From: JBKCUI01 sp046306195
GTDB lineage: Bacteria; Planctomycetota; Planctomycetia; Pirellulales; Pirellulaceae
Direction: 5' to 3'
NCBI GenBank assembly: GCA_046306195.1
Contig: JBKDXO010000002.1
Coordinates: 1-64,000, forward strand
DNA: 64,000 nt
This document shows positions 52,452-61,655 of the stretch, in pieces (positions within the stretch are counted from its first letter, which is position 1; every line of letters starts with the position of its first letter). A program made the translations under genes and the position numbers. Below the pieces are notes generated by a model. It was given only the letters and a program-made list of their open reading frames with translations. It had not been told where the DNA came from and did not search any database.

Positions 52452-55400
52452 ATGGGATTCCATCGACTCGGTAAACTGAGACGGCTAGGCAGACTGGCGT
52501 GGATTGGAGTGGCTCTCGGGACGCAGTTGCCTCCAGCTTGGGCGCAGGAATCTCCTTCGCCGCCGTCCAAACTCCGGGACCCATCCCGCAAAATGACGGA
52601 GCAGGAGCGTCGGGCGGAGCGAGTTCGAGAAATGTTCGCGGATGCCGCCAATGCGCAGAACAACGGCGCTTATGAACTTGCGATCGAGCAATGGAACAAG
52701 ATGATCGCGGACTTTCCGGATCACCCTTTGTCCGCCAGTGCTCGGCACTTCCTCGGTGTTTGCTATCAGGAGAAAGAACCACCGGAGTACGGAAAGGCCA
52801 TCGATGCCTTTCGCTTGGCGCTGAAGGATCCCACGCTGAAGGAACGCGAGGAGGCGTTGATCCATCTCGGTTGGGCCTTGTTTCAAACAGGAGTGGCACA
52901 GGAACCCGCAGACGCCGAGTTGCTCGGAGAATGCGTCAAGGTTTTTTCGGCCTTCCTCGAGAAGTACTCCGACAGTCCTTCGGCTGACAAAGCGTTGTTC
53001 TATGCGGGCGAGGCTGAGGCGCGGCTCGGCAAAAGCGAACGCGCGATCAGCTTCTACAACCAATTGATTCAAAACCGAAACATGGCGCAGTCGACGCTTC
53101 GCCCCGATGCCATGTTCTCGCTCGGACTGTCCTACGAAGAAGCTGCACAGCGCAAGCTCGCAATCGAGAACTACGAAAGTTTTCTCGCAGCCTACTCGAA
53201 TCACAGCCTGGCAACCAATGCGATGGTACGACTCGCGGAACTTGCGCTGCAAACCGACCAGATCGAAAAAGCGGTCGCACGGTTTAGGTCGGTGGTGGAA
53301 CGCCCCGATCTTCAGCAGATGGCGATCGCGGATTATGTGCTCTATCGCTATGCATTTGCTCTCGCAAAGTCAGGACAGTTTTCCGAATCTTCGGACGTCT
53401 ACCAACAACTCGCGGAACGCTTTCCCAGTTCTCCCTACGCAGCAAAGGCTGGTTTGGCGATCGGTCAAACTTTGATGCGCGACAAGAAATACGACGAAGC
53501 TTCGCGGGCGTTGAATCGCTTGCTCGTCGCGAAAGACGATCAAGCGGTCGAAGCATCGCACTGGCTTTGCCAAATCGCGATGCTGCAAAATCGAGCTAAG
53601 GACGCGATCCCGATCGCCCGAGAGGCTTTGCAGTGGGCGTCGAAATGGGATCCAAAAGCGATGGCACCGTCCACGCTAGCCATGGTGACGTCACTCCGGA
53701 TGGATCTCGCAGACGGTTTGTTTGCAACCACCGAGGGGAAGGCCGAAGCCCGCAAACTGTATGAGCAAATCGCCGTCGAAGCACCGGATTCTCCGGTTGG
53801 ACCGCGCGCGACATACAATGCCGCCTTCGCAGCCTTGCAAGCCGGCGATCATGCCGAAGCTCAGCGATGGAGCGAGGCGTTCGCCAAACGTTTCCCGAAC
53901 GATGAACTCGCTCCGGATGTCGCCTACGTTCGGGCCGAGTCCCTGTTGCAGCTTTCGCAGTTCGAGTCCTCGGCGACCGCATTCGAACAACTCGTTCGCT
54001 CGGCTGGGAAGCATCCCTCGCTGACGAGTTGGGAACTGCGAGCGACGACGGCAAAATACTTGGCAGGCGATTTCGACGCTGCAGCAGCCTCGGCGACGGC
54101 AATCCTCAATCGATCGCTCGAGCCAGCGCTCGCCGCCGAAGCGTGGTATCTCAAAGGCGCATCGCTACTGAAGCAGAAAAAGATGCAGGATGCGGTCCAG
54201 GCTTTCGAGAGCTCGTTGAAGGCCAATTCGACCTGGGCTCAAGCCGACGAAACGCTGCTCCTTCTCTCCCAAGCATACGATGCATTGCAGGAGAAAACCC
54301 AAACGCGCAACGCATTGGAACGACTCTTGAAGGAGTATCCAAAGTCCCGATTTCGTCAGCAAGCAGCCTTCCGGCTTGGGCAGCTATCCGCGGCCGCACA
54401 GGATTTCTCTGCTGCCTTGGACTGGTATGACCAGGTATTGACTCAAAATGTCGATCCGGCACTCGCGGATTTTGTACGCTTTGACAAGTCGCTGGTGCTG
54501 ATCCAAACCGATCGATTCGCCGAAGCCCTTGGAATTCTCGATCAGGTCACCAGTTCCACCAAGAATGCAACGCTTGCGACAGAATGCGAGATCGCTCGCG
54601 CGATTTGCTTGCGGCGCACCAACCGCGCATCGGACGCGCTCCTGGGACTCGAGAAACTGTCGACCATGGAGTTGGCCCCCTCCACCAAAGCAAAGGTGCT
54701 CTACGAGTTGGGGTTGGCTTACAGCGACCGGAAAGAGTACGACCAAGCAATTCGGAGCATGACCGAACTTTGCGATCAGTTTCCTGATTATCCGCTGTTG
54801 GAACGAGCGTTGTTCGAACTCGCCTGGTCGTACAAGTCCAAGGGAGATGTCGCAACCGCGAAACAGTGGTTCCAGAAGGTAGCAGATCAGTTTCCCAACA
54901 GCCCCCTCGCGGCTGAGTCGTACTTCCATGTCGGGCAAACCGAATTCGAAAATGCACAGTTCGAATCCGCGGTGAAAGCCTACTCGGTGGCCGCAACGAA
55001 AACCGCAAGCCCCGAGATTCTGGAAAAATCGCTCTACAAACTCGGTTTGTCCTTGTTTCAGCAGAAGGATTACACCGGTGCCGCCCAGCAATTCACCAAG
55101 CAATTGAAGACATTCCCCGAGGGATCTCTGAGTATCGATGCGAGGTTGATGGTCGCCGAATGCTCGTTCAAACTCGAGCAATTCTCCGCCGCCTGGCCGC
55201 AATACGAACAAGCCCGCAAGGCCTTGGAAAACCATCCGGATGCGGCGAGCATCAACGACCAAGTCAAAGCCCTTATCTATCTGCATGGCGCCCAGACAGC
55301 CCGCGAATTGAAACGATGGAGCGATGTCGATGCCTGGACCGGCCGCCTACAGGATGCATTGCCCGAGTCCACATTCAAAATGGTCGCGATCTATGAACGA

Positions 55401-55799
55401 GCGTTCGCGCTACAGAACCTGAAGCGGGCCGACGAAGCGATTCGGCTCTATGAAATGGTCGCCGAGAACGAAAGAAATGCTTTGGGTGCCCGAGCTCGTT
55501 TCATGATCGGCGAGGCTTATTTCGCGGATCGAAATTTTGCGAAAGCAGTCACTGAGTTCCAGAAAACCATGTACGGCTTCGGAGGAACCCAGGCCGCTGA
55601 GGATACCAAGAATTGGCAAGCTCGTTCCGCATTTGAGGCCGGCCGATGCAGCGAAATCTTCGTCACGGATCTGAAAGGTGAGCGACGAAAAAAAGCAATC
55701 GACAACGCCGTCAAATTCTATGAGTACATTCTCGATAATCATGCCAGCCACGAGACGGCAGCACAGGCAAAGCAACGGATCGCCGAGTTGAAGAAGTAG
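52452..55799 (+). CDS. Very large exported TPR-repeat protein
   Basis: An 1115-residue protein with a signal (residues 1-32, ending near PPAWAQ). From residue 60 to the end it is a string of TPR-like helical hairpins, with repeated forms such as NNGAYELAIEQWNKMIADFPDHP, KALFYAGEAEARLGKSERAISFYNQLI and ALFELAWSYKSKGDVATAKQWFQKVADQFPNSPLAAES. This YbgF/BamD-like architecture serves protein-protein contacts in the envelope. The ATG at 52452 is preferred; a TTG at 52434 in frame would add 6 residues. No enzymatic domain. It stands alone between the divergent epimerase and a convergent gene. Confidence 0.82.
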   Translation: MGFHRLGKLRRLGRLAWIGVALGTQLPPAWAQESPSPPSKLRDPSRKMTEQERRAERVREMFADAANAQNNGAYELAIEQWNKMIADFPDHPLSASARHFLGVCYQEKEPPEYGKAIDAFRLALKDPTLKEREEALIHLGWALFQTGVAQEPADAELLGECVKVFSAFLEKYSDSPSADKALFYAGEAEARLGKSERAISFYNQLIQNRNMAQSTLRPDAMFSLGLSYEEAAQRKLAIENYESFLAAYSNHSLATNAMVRLAELALQTDQIEKAVARFRSVVERPDLQQMAIADYVLYRYAFALAKSGQFSESSDVYQQLAERFPSSPYAAKAGLAIGQTLMRDKKYDEASRALNRLLVAKDDQAVEASHWLCQIAMLQNRAKDAIPIAREALQWASKWDPKAMAPSTLAMVTSLRMDLADGLFATTEGKAEARKLYEQIAVEAPDSPVGPRATYNAAFAALQAGDHAEAQRWSEAFAKRFPNDELAPDVAYVRAESLLQLSQFESSATAFEQLVRSAGKHPSLTSWELRATTAKYLAGDFDAAAASATAILNRSLEPALAAEAWYLKGASLLKQKKMQDAVQAFESSLKANSTWAQADETLLLLSQAYDALQEKTQTRNALERLLKEYPKSRFRQQAAFRLGQLSAAAQDFSAALDWYDQVLTQNVDPALADFVRFDKSLVLIQTDRFAEALGILDQVTSSTKNATLATECEIARAICLRRTNRASDALLGLEKLSTMELAPSTKAKVLYELGLAYSDRKEYDQAIRSMTELCDQFPDYPLLERALFELAWSYKSKGDVATAKQWFQKVADQFPNSPLAAESYFHVGQTEFENAQFESAVKAYSVAATKTASPEILEKSLYKLGLSLFQQKDYTGAAQQFTKQLKTFPEGSLSIDARLMVAECSFKLEQFSAAWPQYEQARKALENHPDAASINDQVKALIYLHGAQTARELKRWSDVDAWTGRLQDALPESTFKMVAIYERAFALQNLKRADEAIRLYEMVAENERNALGARARFMIGEAYFADRNFAKAVTEFQKTMYGFGGTQAAEDTKNWQARSAFEAGRCSEIFVTDLKGERRKKAIDNAVKFYEYILDNHASHETAAQAKQRIAELKK

Positions 55800-55806
55800 A
55801 GCGGGC

Positions 55807-56745
55807 TCACTTCGAACCAACCCCAGGGTACTTTACTCGGATCGTATAGACCGAGTCCATGGCGGTGATGAAGAGCGTCCGCCGATCCTCGCCTCCCAGG
55901 CAAACATTCGCGGTCCACGACTCGGGAACGCGAATCGTCTGGATGGGCTCTCCTCGCGCGTTGTAGACGTACACCCCGTCGGAGCCTGTCAGGAAAACAT
56001 TGCCCGCCTTGTCCAACGTCATACCGTCCGAGCCCCGGCGGCAGAAGACCTCGCGATCGAGCAGACTGCCATCGCTGCCGATTTGGTACTTGTAGGTTTT
56101 TCCGTCGCCGATGTCCGCAACAAAAATAATCCGTTTGCTCGAATCCCCGACGATACCGTTGGGCTTCACCAAAGCATCGTCGACGCAAACGATATTGGAG
56201 CCATCCCGATCCGCTTTGTAGATCGACTGTTTTGCGAGTTCTGGTTTCTGGTGCGTCCACCAAGGGCGCTGATAGTAGGGGTCGGTGAAGTAGATCGTGC
56301 CATTGGAATCGAGCCAGACGTCGTTCGGCCCGTTGAGGCGTTTCCCTTCGAATCCCTCAAGCAAAATGCGGTGCGATCCATCCGAACCGATCTCCCACAT
56401 TTGATTGGATTCATCGGCGCAGGCGATCAATTTCCCATCGAGGGCAAAGTACAAGCCATTGCTGCGCCCGGCAGGGCTCAGAAAATCGACCACCGTGCCA
56501 TCGGTCTTCCAAAGCGAGATTCGATTGCTCGGTTGATCGGTAAAATAAACGTTTCCCCCGGTGTCGGCCGTCGGCCCCTCGGTAAACTTAAATTGATCAG
56601 ATACCAGTTGCACCGATGCATCCTGGGTCTCAGTGACCCACGACGCCGCATCGTCCTGCGCGTTGGCAGGGAGGCGGAGCCAAGCACTGGCAAGCAAAAC
56701 TGGAAACGTAAACCATTTCTTCCAACCACGAAAACCGACTCGCAT
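55807..56745 (-). CDS. Exported SMP-30/gluconolactonase-like protein
   Basis: A 312-residue protein with a signal (residues 1-30, RVGFRGWKKWFTFPVLLASAWL then PANA). The six-bladed propeller has the metal ligands of the SMP-30 family: FTEGPTAD, LNGPNDVWLD and LVKPNGIVGD, with repeats such as GNVYFTDQPSNRI and GTIYFTDPYYQRP. It probably hydrolyses a lactone, such as gluconolactone, in the periplasm. GAGAGG eight bases upstream supports ATG 56745. It is divergent from the PQQ-like gene, with starts that overlap in the same CATG. Confidence 0.85.
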   Translation of the reverse strand: MRVGFRGWKKWFTFPVLLASAWLRLPANAQDDAASWVTETQDASVQLVSDQFKFTEGPTADTGGNVYFTDQPSNRISLWKTDGTVVDFLSPAGRSNGLYFALDGKLIACADESNQMWEIGSDGSHRILLEGFEGKRLNGPNDVWLDSNGTIYFTDPYYQRPWWTHQKPELAKQSIYKADRDGSNIVCVDDALVKPNGIVGDSSKRIIFVADIGDGKTYKYQIGSDGSLLDREVFCRRGSDGMTLDKAGNVFLTGSDGVYVYNARGEPIQTIRVPESWTANVCLGGEDRRTLFITAMDSVYTIRVKYPGVGSK

Positions 56746-58084
56746 GAGACTGACCTCTCGATTGACCTCGCGTTCATTTCTGTTTCGCACTCGATTGTAC
56801 TTCTTTTTGAAGCCCCTCAATCGCTCCTGGCACAGTCTCGGGATCGTTCTCCCGGTTGGATTGCTTCTTGCCATGACTGGTGTTGTATCCGCCGACTGGC
56901 CGGAGTTTCGGGGGCCGAATCAGAATGGAACGGTTGCTGCTGCCAAGGCACCGACCCAATGGAGCGAAGAAAAAAATGTGGTTTGGTACACTCCGACGCG
57001 AGGACTCGGTTGGTCGTCTCCGGTGATTGTTGCGGATCGCATCTACATTACCTCGGCCCGAGTCGCGGAAACCGGAGACGCGGAACTCGATGGTCCCCAA
57101 ACCCTTCACCTCGAATGCTACGACGTGAAAACCGGGAAACCGGTATTTGATCGCGTGCTGATGGAACAAGCGGGCGATGCGCCGAAGATCCATAAGAAAA
57201 ACTCGCACGCCAGTCCCACCGTCTTGGCTCAAGACGGGCGATTGTTCGTCCATTTTGGTCATCAGGGTACCGCGTGTACCGATCTCGAGGGGAAGATACT
57301 TTGGCGAAACCAAGACCATGCATATGCTCCAGTTCATGGCAACGGCGGATCACCGATTGTGGTCGACGATAAGATCGTCCTGACCTGTGACGGAGGAGAA
57401 GAGGCCTATACGTTGGCTCTCGATTCGGCGACGGGCAAGGAGGTTTGGAGAACACCACGCGGTATCACGACCGACCGCTCCTTCTCTTTTTGCACTCCGC
57501 AGTGGATTCAAGTCGAGGGCAAGTCGCAAATCATCTCGCCAGGCTCCGACATTGTGCAGGCTCTCGACCCCTCGTCCGGGCAAGTTCTCTGGTCGGTTTC
57601 CTACGAAGGGTTTTCCGTGGTCCCGCGACCGATCTATCATCGCGGGTTGGTCTTCGTATGTACGGGTTATATGGCCCCCAAGCTCTTGGCGATCGATCCA
57701 ACGGGGCAGGGGGATGTGACGGAAACGCACGTGCGATGGACCTACGGCACGGGGGTCCCGAACACGCCGTCGATTGTTCCCGTGGGGGACCAAATCGTCA
57801 TGGTCAGCGATGGCGGGGTCGCCAGCGGAGTCGATGTGGCAACCGGCAAGAAAGTTTGGCAGAAGCGTCTCGGAGGGAATTACTCCGCGTCCCCGATCGC
57901 GGTGGGGAATCGGGTCTATTTCCAAAGTGAACTGGGGGAAGCGATCGTGATGGAGATCGGTACGGAACCCAAGGAGCTCTCGCGTGCGACCCTCCCCGGT
58001 CGGATCTTCGCTTCCTATGCGTGGCTCGATGGCGACTGGATTATTCGTTCGGAAAATGGCCTGTATCGAATCGGCGAACGTTGA
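56744..58084 (+). CDS. Exported PQQ-like beta-propeller protein
   Basis: About 446 residues. A long N-terminal region and hydrophobic stretch (LGIVLPVGLLLAMTGVVSA) precede DWPEFRGPNQNGTVAAAKA, the usual mature start. Blade motifs include SSPVIVADRIYITSA, DLEGKILWRNQD, DSATGKEVWRTPRG and DVATGKKVWQKRLGG. As in the gene at 17583, active-site residues of quinoprotein dehydrogenases are not apparent. The start is uncertain: ATG 56744 overlaps the divergent SMP-30 ATG in CATG with no ribosome site, while a TTG at 56807 would give a shorter signal. The stop shares one base with the signal peptidase ATG. Confidence 0.75.
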   Translation: MRLTSRLTSRSFLFRTRLYFFLKPLNRSWHSLGIVLPVGLLLAMTGVVSADWPEFRGPNQNGTVAAAKAPTQWSEEKNVVWYTPTRGLGWSSPVIVADRIYITSARVAETGDAELDGPQTLHLECYDVKTGKPVFDRVLMEQAGDAPKIHKKNSHASPTVLAQDGRLFVHFGHQGTACTDLEGKILWRNQDHAYAPVHGNGGSPIVVDDKIVLTCDGGEEAYTLALDSATGKEVWRTPRGITTDRSFSFCTPQWIQVEGKSQIISPGSDIVQALDPSSGQVLWSVSYEGFSVVPRPIYHRGLVFVCTGYMAPKLLAIDPTGQGDVTETHVRWTYGTGVPNTPSIVPVGDQIVMVSDGGVASGVDVATGKKVWQKRLGGNYSASPIAVGNRVYFQSELGEAIVMEIGTEPKELSRATLPGRIFASYAWLDGDWIIRSENGLYRIGER

Positions 58085-59385
58085 TGCAGATTCCACCGAT
58101 CCCCACCAGCCGTTGGTTCCTCTACGTCTCGTCCGGCTTGCTCGTCTTTTTGTGTCTGGCGGTTCTGCTCGCGGGATTGATTCTCTTCGTGCAATCCGCT
58201 CAACCGAGAGTTGGGCAAATCGCCGGCAGTTCGATGGAACCGACGCTTCAAGGCCCTCGCCTGCTCGTAAATTGCGAGGCTTGCCAGGCCAAGAACTTGT
58301 TCGCACGCGACGCCTGGGATCCCAATCGTCCCGCGAAATGCCCTTGCTGCGGCGCGTCGATCCTCGTCGAGGACGAGCCGATGGTTCAAGCTGGGGAGAA
58401 CATCCAGTACTTGCCGACCCCATGGCTGCAGCGAATGTCCGGTTCCAGCAAAGAACAAGCGATTCGTCGAGGCGATATTGTCGTATTTGAGCGGGAGGCC
58501 GGTCTTCTGAAGGAATTGAAAAGGGTCGTTGGTCTTCCTTCCGAAGAAGTTACCCTTCGAGATGGCGACCTTTGGATCAATGGGATTCGGTATGAGAAAA
58601 CGCTGCGCGAAACACTAGCGCAAGCGGTTCTCGTCGCCGACTGGGATCCAAATCGCTGTCGAAAAACGCTCTCCGAGTTTCTCGATTCCTTGATGTCTCC
58701 CCCAAGCAATGAGTTGCCGATCAATGCGCACGATTCGCATGCAATCGTACCTGCAAAGGACTTTGGGATCGCGTTGCGGTCCTCGGAATTCCCGCCAGAC
58801 GCACGCACGACAGTTCGCCTGTCCACGTCGGACCACAGTTACACGATCGAAGTCCATAGGGCAAAAGATTGGTCGGTCGTTTGCAACGGGCTACCACTAC
58901 CAAAGCTCACAGCGGGGCAGATGAGTGAACGGGAGGGCCCTCGGTGGATCATCGCGGCGGTTATCGATGGCCGTCTTTTGGTGGGGGACGAGTTGGGAAC
59001 CTGTCATGCGGAATCGATCACGGCGTTACAGTCCACGGTGGATGAGGAAGGCCGTGTTGAGGATTCGTCCAAGCCGTTCCTGACACTTCAAGACTCCGAC
59101 GGCAATGCGACCTTCGATCTTGCGATTCTCTTCCGCGACTTGATCTATCGTGGCTATGGCGATGCCAACGAGGAAACGATTCCGGCTGGGCCAGGCTACG
59201 TGGTGCTCGGAGATAACATTTCCATCTCGGACGATTCACGTGGACCGACGGGGAACTCAGAACGATGGGATGCAGGCAAGATACGTGGTATTGTGTTGCC
59301 GACATCCAATCCTATGGACAACTTGCTTCGGCAGAGATCGACACGAACCTGTCCGTGCGATGGACAGATCAGCTCGGCACGATGA
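58084..59385 (+). CDS. Signal peptidase I with an inserted zinc ribbon
   Basis: A 433-residue S26 peptidase that removes signal peptides at the membrane. After a transmembrane helix (about residues 12-38), GSSMEPTL carries catalytic Ser50, LKRVVGLPSEEV carries Lys146, and GYVVLGDNISISDDSRG is the conserved late box. Between box B and the Lys there is an extra zinc-ribbon-like piece with Cys64, Cys67, Cys86, Cys88 and Cys89 (CEAC...CPCCG), and a long insertion follows residue 170. Length is well above E. coli LepB (324 residues). The ATG overlaps the PQQ-like stop by one base, so the two are coupled. Confidence 0.87.
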   Translation: MQIPPIPTSRWFLYVSSGLLVFLCLAVLLAGLILFVQSAQPRVGQIAGSSMEPTLQGPRLLVNCEACQAKNLFARDAWDPNRPAKCPCCGASILVEDEPMVQAGENIQYLPTPWLQRMSGSSKEQAIRRGDIVVFEREAGLLKELKRVVGLPSEEVTLRDGDLWINGIRYEKTLRETLAQAVLVADWDPNRCRKTLSEFLDSLMSPPSNELPINAHDSHAIVPAKDFGIALRSSEFPPDARTTVRLSTSDHSYTIEVHRAKDWSVVCNGLPLPKLTAGQMSEREGPRWIIAAVIDGRLLVGDELGTCHAESITALQSTVDEEGRVEDSSKPFLTLQDSDGNATFDLAILFRDLIYRGYGDANEETIPAGPGYVVLGDNISISDDSRGPTGNSERWDAGKIRGIVLPTSNPMDNLLRQRSTRTCPCDGQISSAR

Positions 59386-59414
59386 TCCAGATCCCCTCGG
59401 CACCGGGAGAGCGA

Positions 59415-59807
59415 TTACTTTGCTTTCGGAGCGCTTTTGAATTTTTCCGGTGTCATGCGGATGACTTTCCCGTTCTCGAGCAGCACCCAGCCTCCGTTGG
59501 CTTCGGCATCCTTCTGGTAAGCGATAATACTTTCGCCACCGTCGCGCAGATCCGCACCCCAAAAATAGATCAATTCCCCTCTGTTGAGACTGTCTGCCGC
59601 CATCGGAGCCATCGGCTCACGAGGCATGAACTCTTCCATGTTTTTCGGGGGTTTCACTCCGTCGGTTGGCAGGGCCGTTAGGAATGCAGCCAAGTCTTCG
59701 AGCTCCATCTGAATTGGCTCCTTCCTGGCGTCGCTGGAGTTTCCCCCGCAACCGATCAACGCGCCGATGGTCAGAACCGTCATCCAAAACAAGAGTAATC
59801 CGCGCAT
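59415..59807 (-). CDS. Small lipoprotein paired with a DUF1559 gene
   Basis: A 130-residue lipoprotein with a signal (RGLLLFWMTVLTIGAL) and lipobox IGC near residue 20. The mature part has MEEFMPREPMAPMAADSL, IYFWGADLRDGGESIIAYQKDA and WVLLENGKVIRMT, giving one small beta-rich domain. It lies 152 bases after the DUF1559 gene, the same kind of pair as at 20316-21826, though the sequences differ. Start at ATG 59807 is chosen by its signal. Role unknown. Confidence 0.75.
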   Translation of the reverse strand: MRGLLLFWMTVLTIGALIGCGGNSSDARKEPIQMELEDLAAFLTALPTDGVKPPKNMEEFMPREPMAPMAADSLNRGELIYFWGADLRDGGESIIAYQKDAEANGGWVLLENGKVIRMTPEKFKSAPKAK

Positions 59808-59959
59808 GCCAATCGATCCCACATGAAAGAATTTGTTCGTAACGTGTCGGAAACGTCCAACGAGCGTTTCACGAGGTGTATCAAGCCAGGAGGTTGGCGC
59901 GATTGGATGGATCCAAGAGCGAGCCAACCTCCCAGTGAATATAGCATTTGTAAGCGAGA

Positions 59960-60991
59960 TTACTCCCGGATTCGCAAATTCTCCGCGCTAGCACGGGTGC
60001 CCGAAGCGTACCAAACATCGGGCTCGATAGAGTCTGTGATAAAACGTACTGAGCCGTCTACGAAGCAACTGTTGATGCCACCTGCATGATAGCTGCTCGC
60101 AGCGATATGGGCTCGTCGAAACGAAGCGTCTCCGCAATTGTATCGTTGAGTCGCGGGGATGGTTGTATTGACATTCCAGTTGACTGGCAGCGTGTGCGTG
60201 TAAAGCGATGTCGCATTGATACCGCCTCGGTAATACTGCAGTCCGATGTAGTTGATCCGAGTCGCGGCCGTGCTTCCAGCGATGCAACCTGGATCGTTTC
60301 GACCATCCACCAACGCCGTGCCCGTGGAGATATCTCCCGATGCACGGATGGTTGTGTAGTTCACGACGGAAGTATCAACGAACTTTCTCATCACCTCCGA
60401 GAACATGGCGGTGTGGCTGGTTCCATCGGAAACAAAGGACATCTTTAGGCCCTTAGGGGTTTGATTGAGCTGGAGGGCGCTGAAGTTCCCGTTGAAGATA
60501 CCTGCTCGATTGTCCAAGATACGGCAATCCGCAACTCCACCGATGCTCCCGTAATAATTAAGGCGTCCTACCGGCAGACCGCTCTGCAGGAACTGGGCAA
60601 GCGATGGTTCCGAAGGGCAAAGATAAACGGCGACATCTTGCTGGCGGGCTGCAAGATTGTTCGGGTGCGTATTCACATCTTGCGTGAAATCGAAGAGGTT
60701 GAATTTATTTGCTTGCTCCAAAAACTGCAAAACCACGGTCGTCCATGCTGGTCGCGTGGTCGAGGCAGTTGTGGATGCGCGAGTCCACTCGCCGGGTGGC
60801 AAGTACTTGAAGGTCGCCTCGAAATTGTGAGCGCCCAACCCCAATTGCTTCAAGTTGTTGCTACAACTCGATCTCCGAGAGGCCTCTCGCGCGGACTGGA
60901 CGGCCGGCAGCAATAGACCAACCATAACGCCGATGATTGCAACAACCACCAGCAATTCGACTAGGGTAAAACCCTTTTTCGCGGATTTCAT
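59960..60991 (-). CDS. DUF1559 pilin-like exported protein
   Basis: A 343-residue protein with the pilin-type start MKSAKKGFTLVELLVVVAIIGVMVGLLLPAVQSAREASRR. The DUF1559 body contains CSNNLKQLGLGAHNFE and late HAGGINSCFVDGSVRFITDSI, as usual. It has GAGG nine bases before ATG 60991; the longer frame up to 61240 lacks the pilin start. It is followed by a small lipoprotein gene. Family function is not established. Confidence 0.88.
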   Translation of the reverse strand: MKSAKKGFTLVELLVVVAIIGVMVGLLLPAVQSAREASRRSSCSNNLKQLGLGAHNFEATFKYLPPGEWTRASTTASTTRPAWTTVVLQFLEQANKFNLFDFTQDVNTHPNNLAARQQDVAVYLCPSEPSLAQFLQSGLPVGRLNYYGSIGGVADCRILDNRAGIFNGNFSALQLNQTPKGLKMSFVSDGTSHTAMFSEVMRKFVDTSVVNYTTIRASGDISTGTALVDGRNDPGCIAGSTAATRINYIGLQYYRGGINATSLYTHTLPVNWNVNTTIPATQRYNCGDASFRRAHIAASSYHAGGINSCFVDGSVRFITDSIEPDVWYASGTRASAENLRIRE

Positions 60992-61655
60992 AAAACAAAC
61001 CCTCACCCAAAAAACAATAAAAAAAGAAGTTAGCCCTTCGCACCGGACGTCCACCCCTGGTCGATCAAACCATTCGACGATCATCAATTCCTGTTTGCCT
61101 AAGCAGGAATATGCATTGTCGAGTCCCCCCCGACGCCGTGTGAGACTTATGATGAAGAATCGCTCGAAGTTGGCAGGGATGGCGACAGACGTCCGTTGCC
61201 GGGGATTACTAAGGGTAATGCGGCGCGCTGGGCGAGTCAACCTTTTGACCGGGAGGGTGCCTGGAGGGAAATCGAAAATCTACGGGTTTTCGGGTGGGAA
61301 TCCCATAAGACAAACGTTCTTTCCCGTGAGACACGTCTCAATTCCTTGATGCCGAATTGAATGCGTGAAGCTGCCTGCGATCGTTTAGGAAAACCCAGCC
61401 CGCTTCGAGAATGGGGGGATCCTCGCAGTGAGACGCAGTGAGAATAGTGAGAATATCGAGAAGAGATCTCGCCGAAACCAACTGGATTCGTCCTCCTTCC
61501 CGCGACGGACAGACGCCGGCCACGGAGGCGTTTTTGCAATCGGAACACATGATTCAATAATAGTTAGCGAATTTGGATCTTTTTTCGAGGCGGCGTTGGC
61601 GGTATCCGCTGGCATTGACATCCAAGTTGCGCAGTTTCTATACCTTTGCTAAATC
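60992..61655. other. 664-base gap with no recognised gene
   Basis: The first 30 bases are A-rich and form the leader of the DUF1559 gene. ATTCCTG (61086-61092) faces CAGGAAT as a small hairpin. A short stretch near 61430-61465 has repeated GTGAGA/GTGAGAATA units. The remaining sequence shows no coding pattern, and probably holds the promoters of the DUF1559 and heptosyltransferase genes. Confidence 0.5.
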
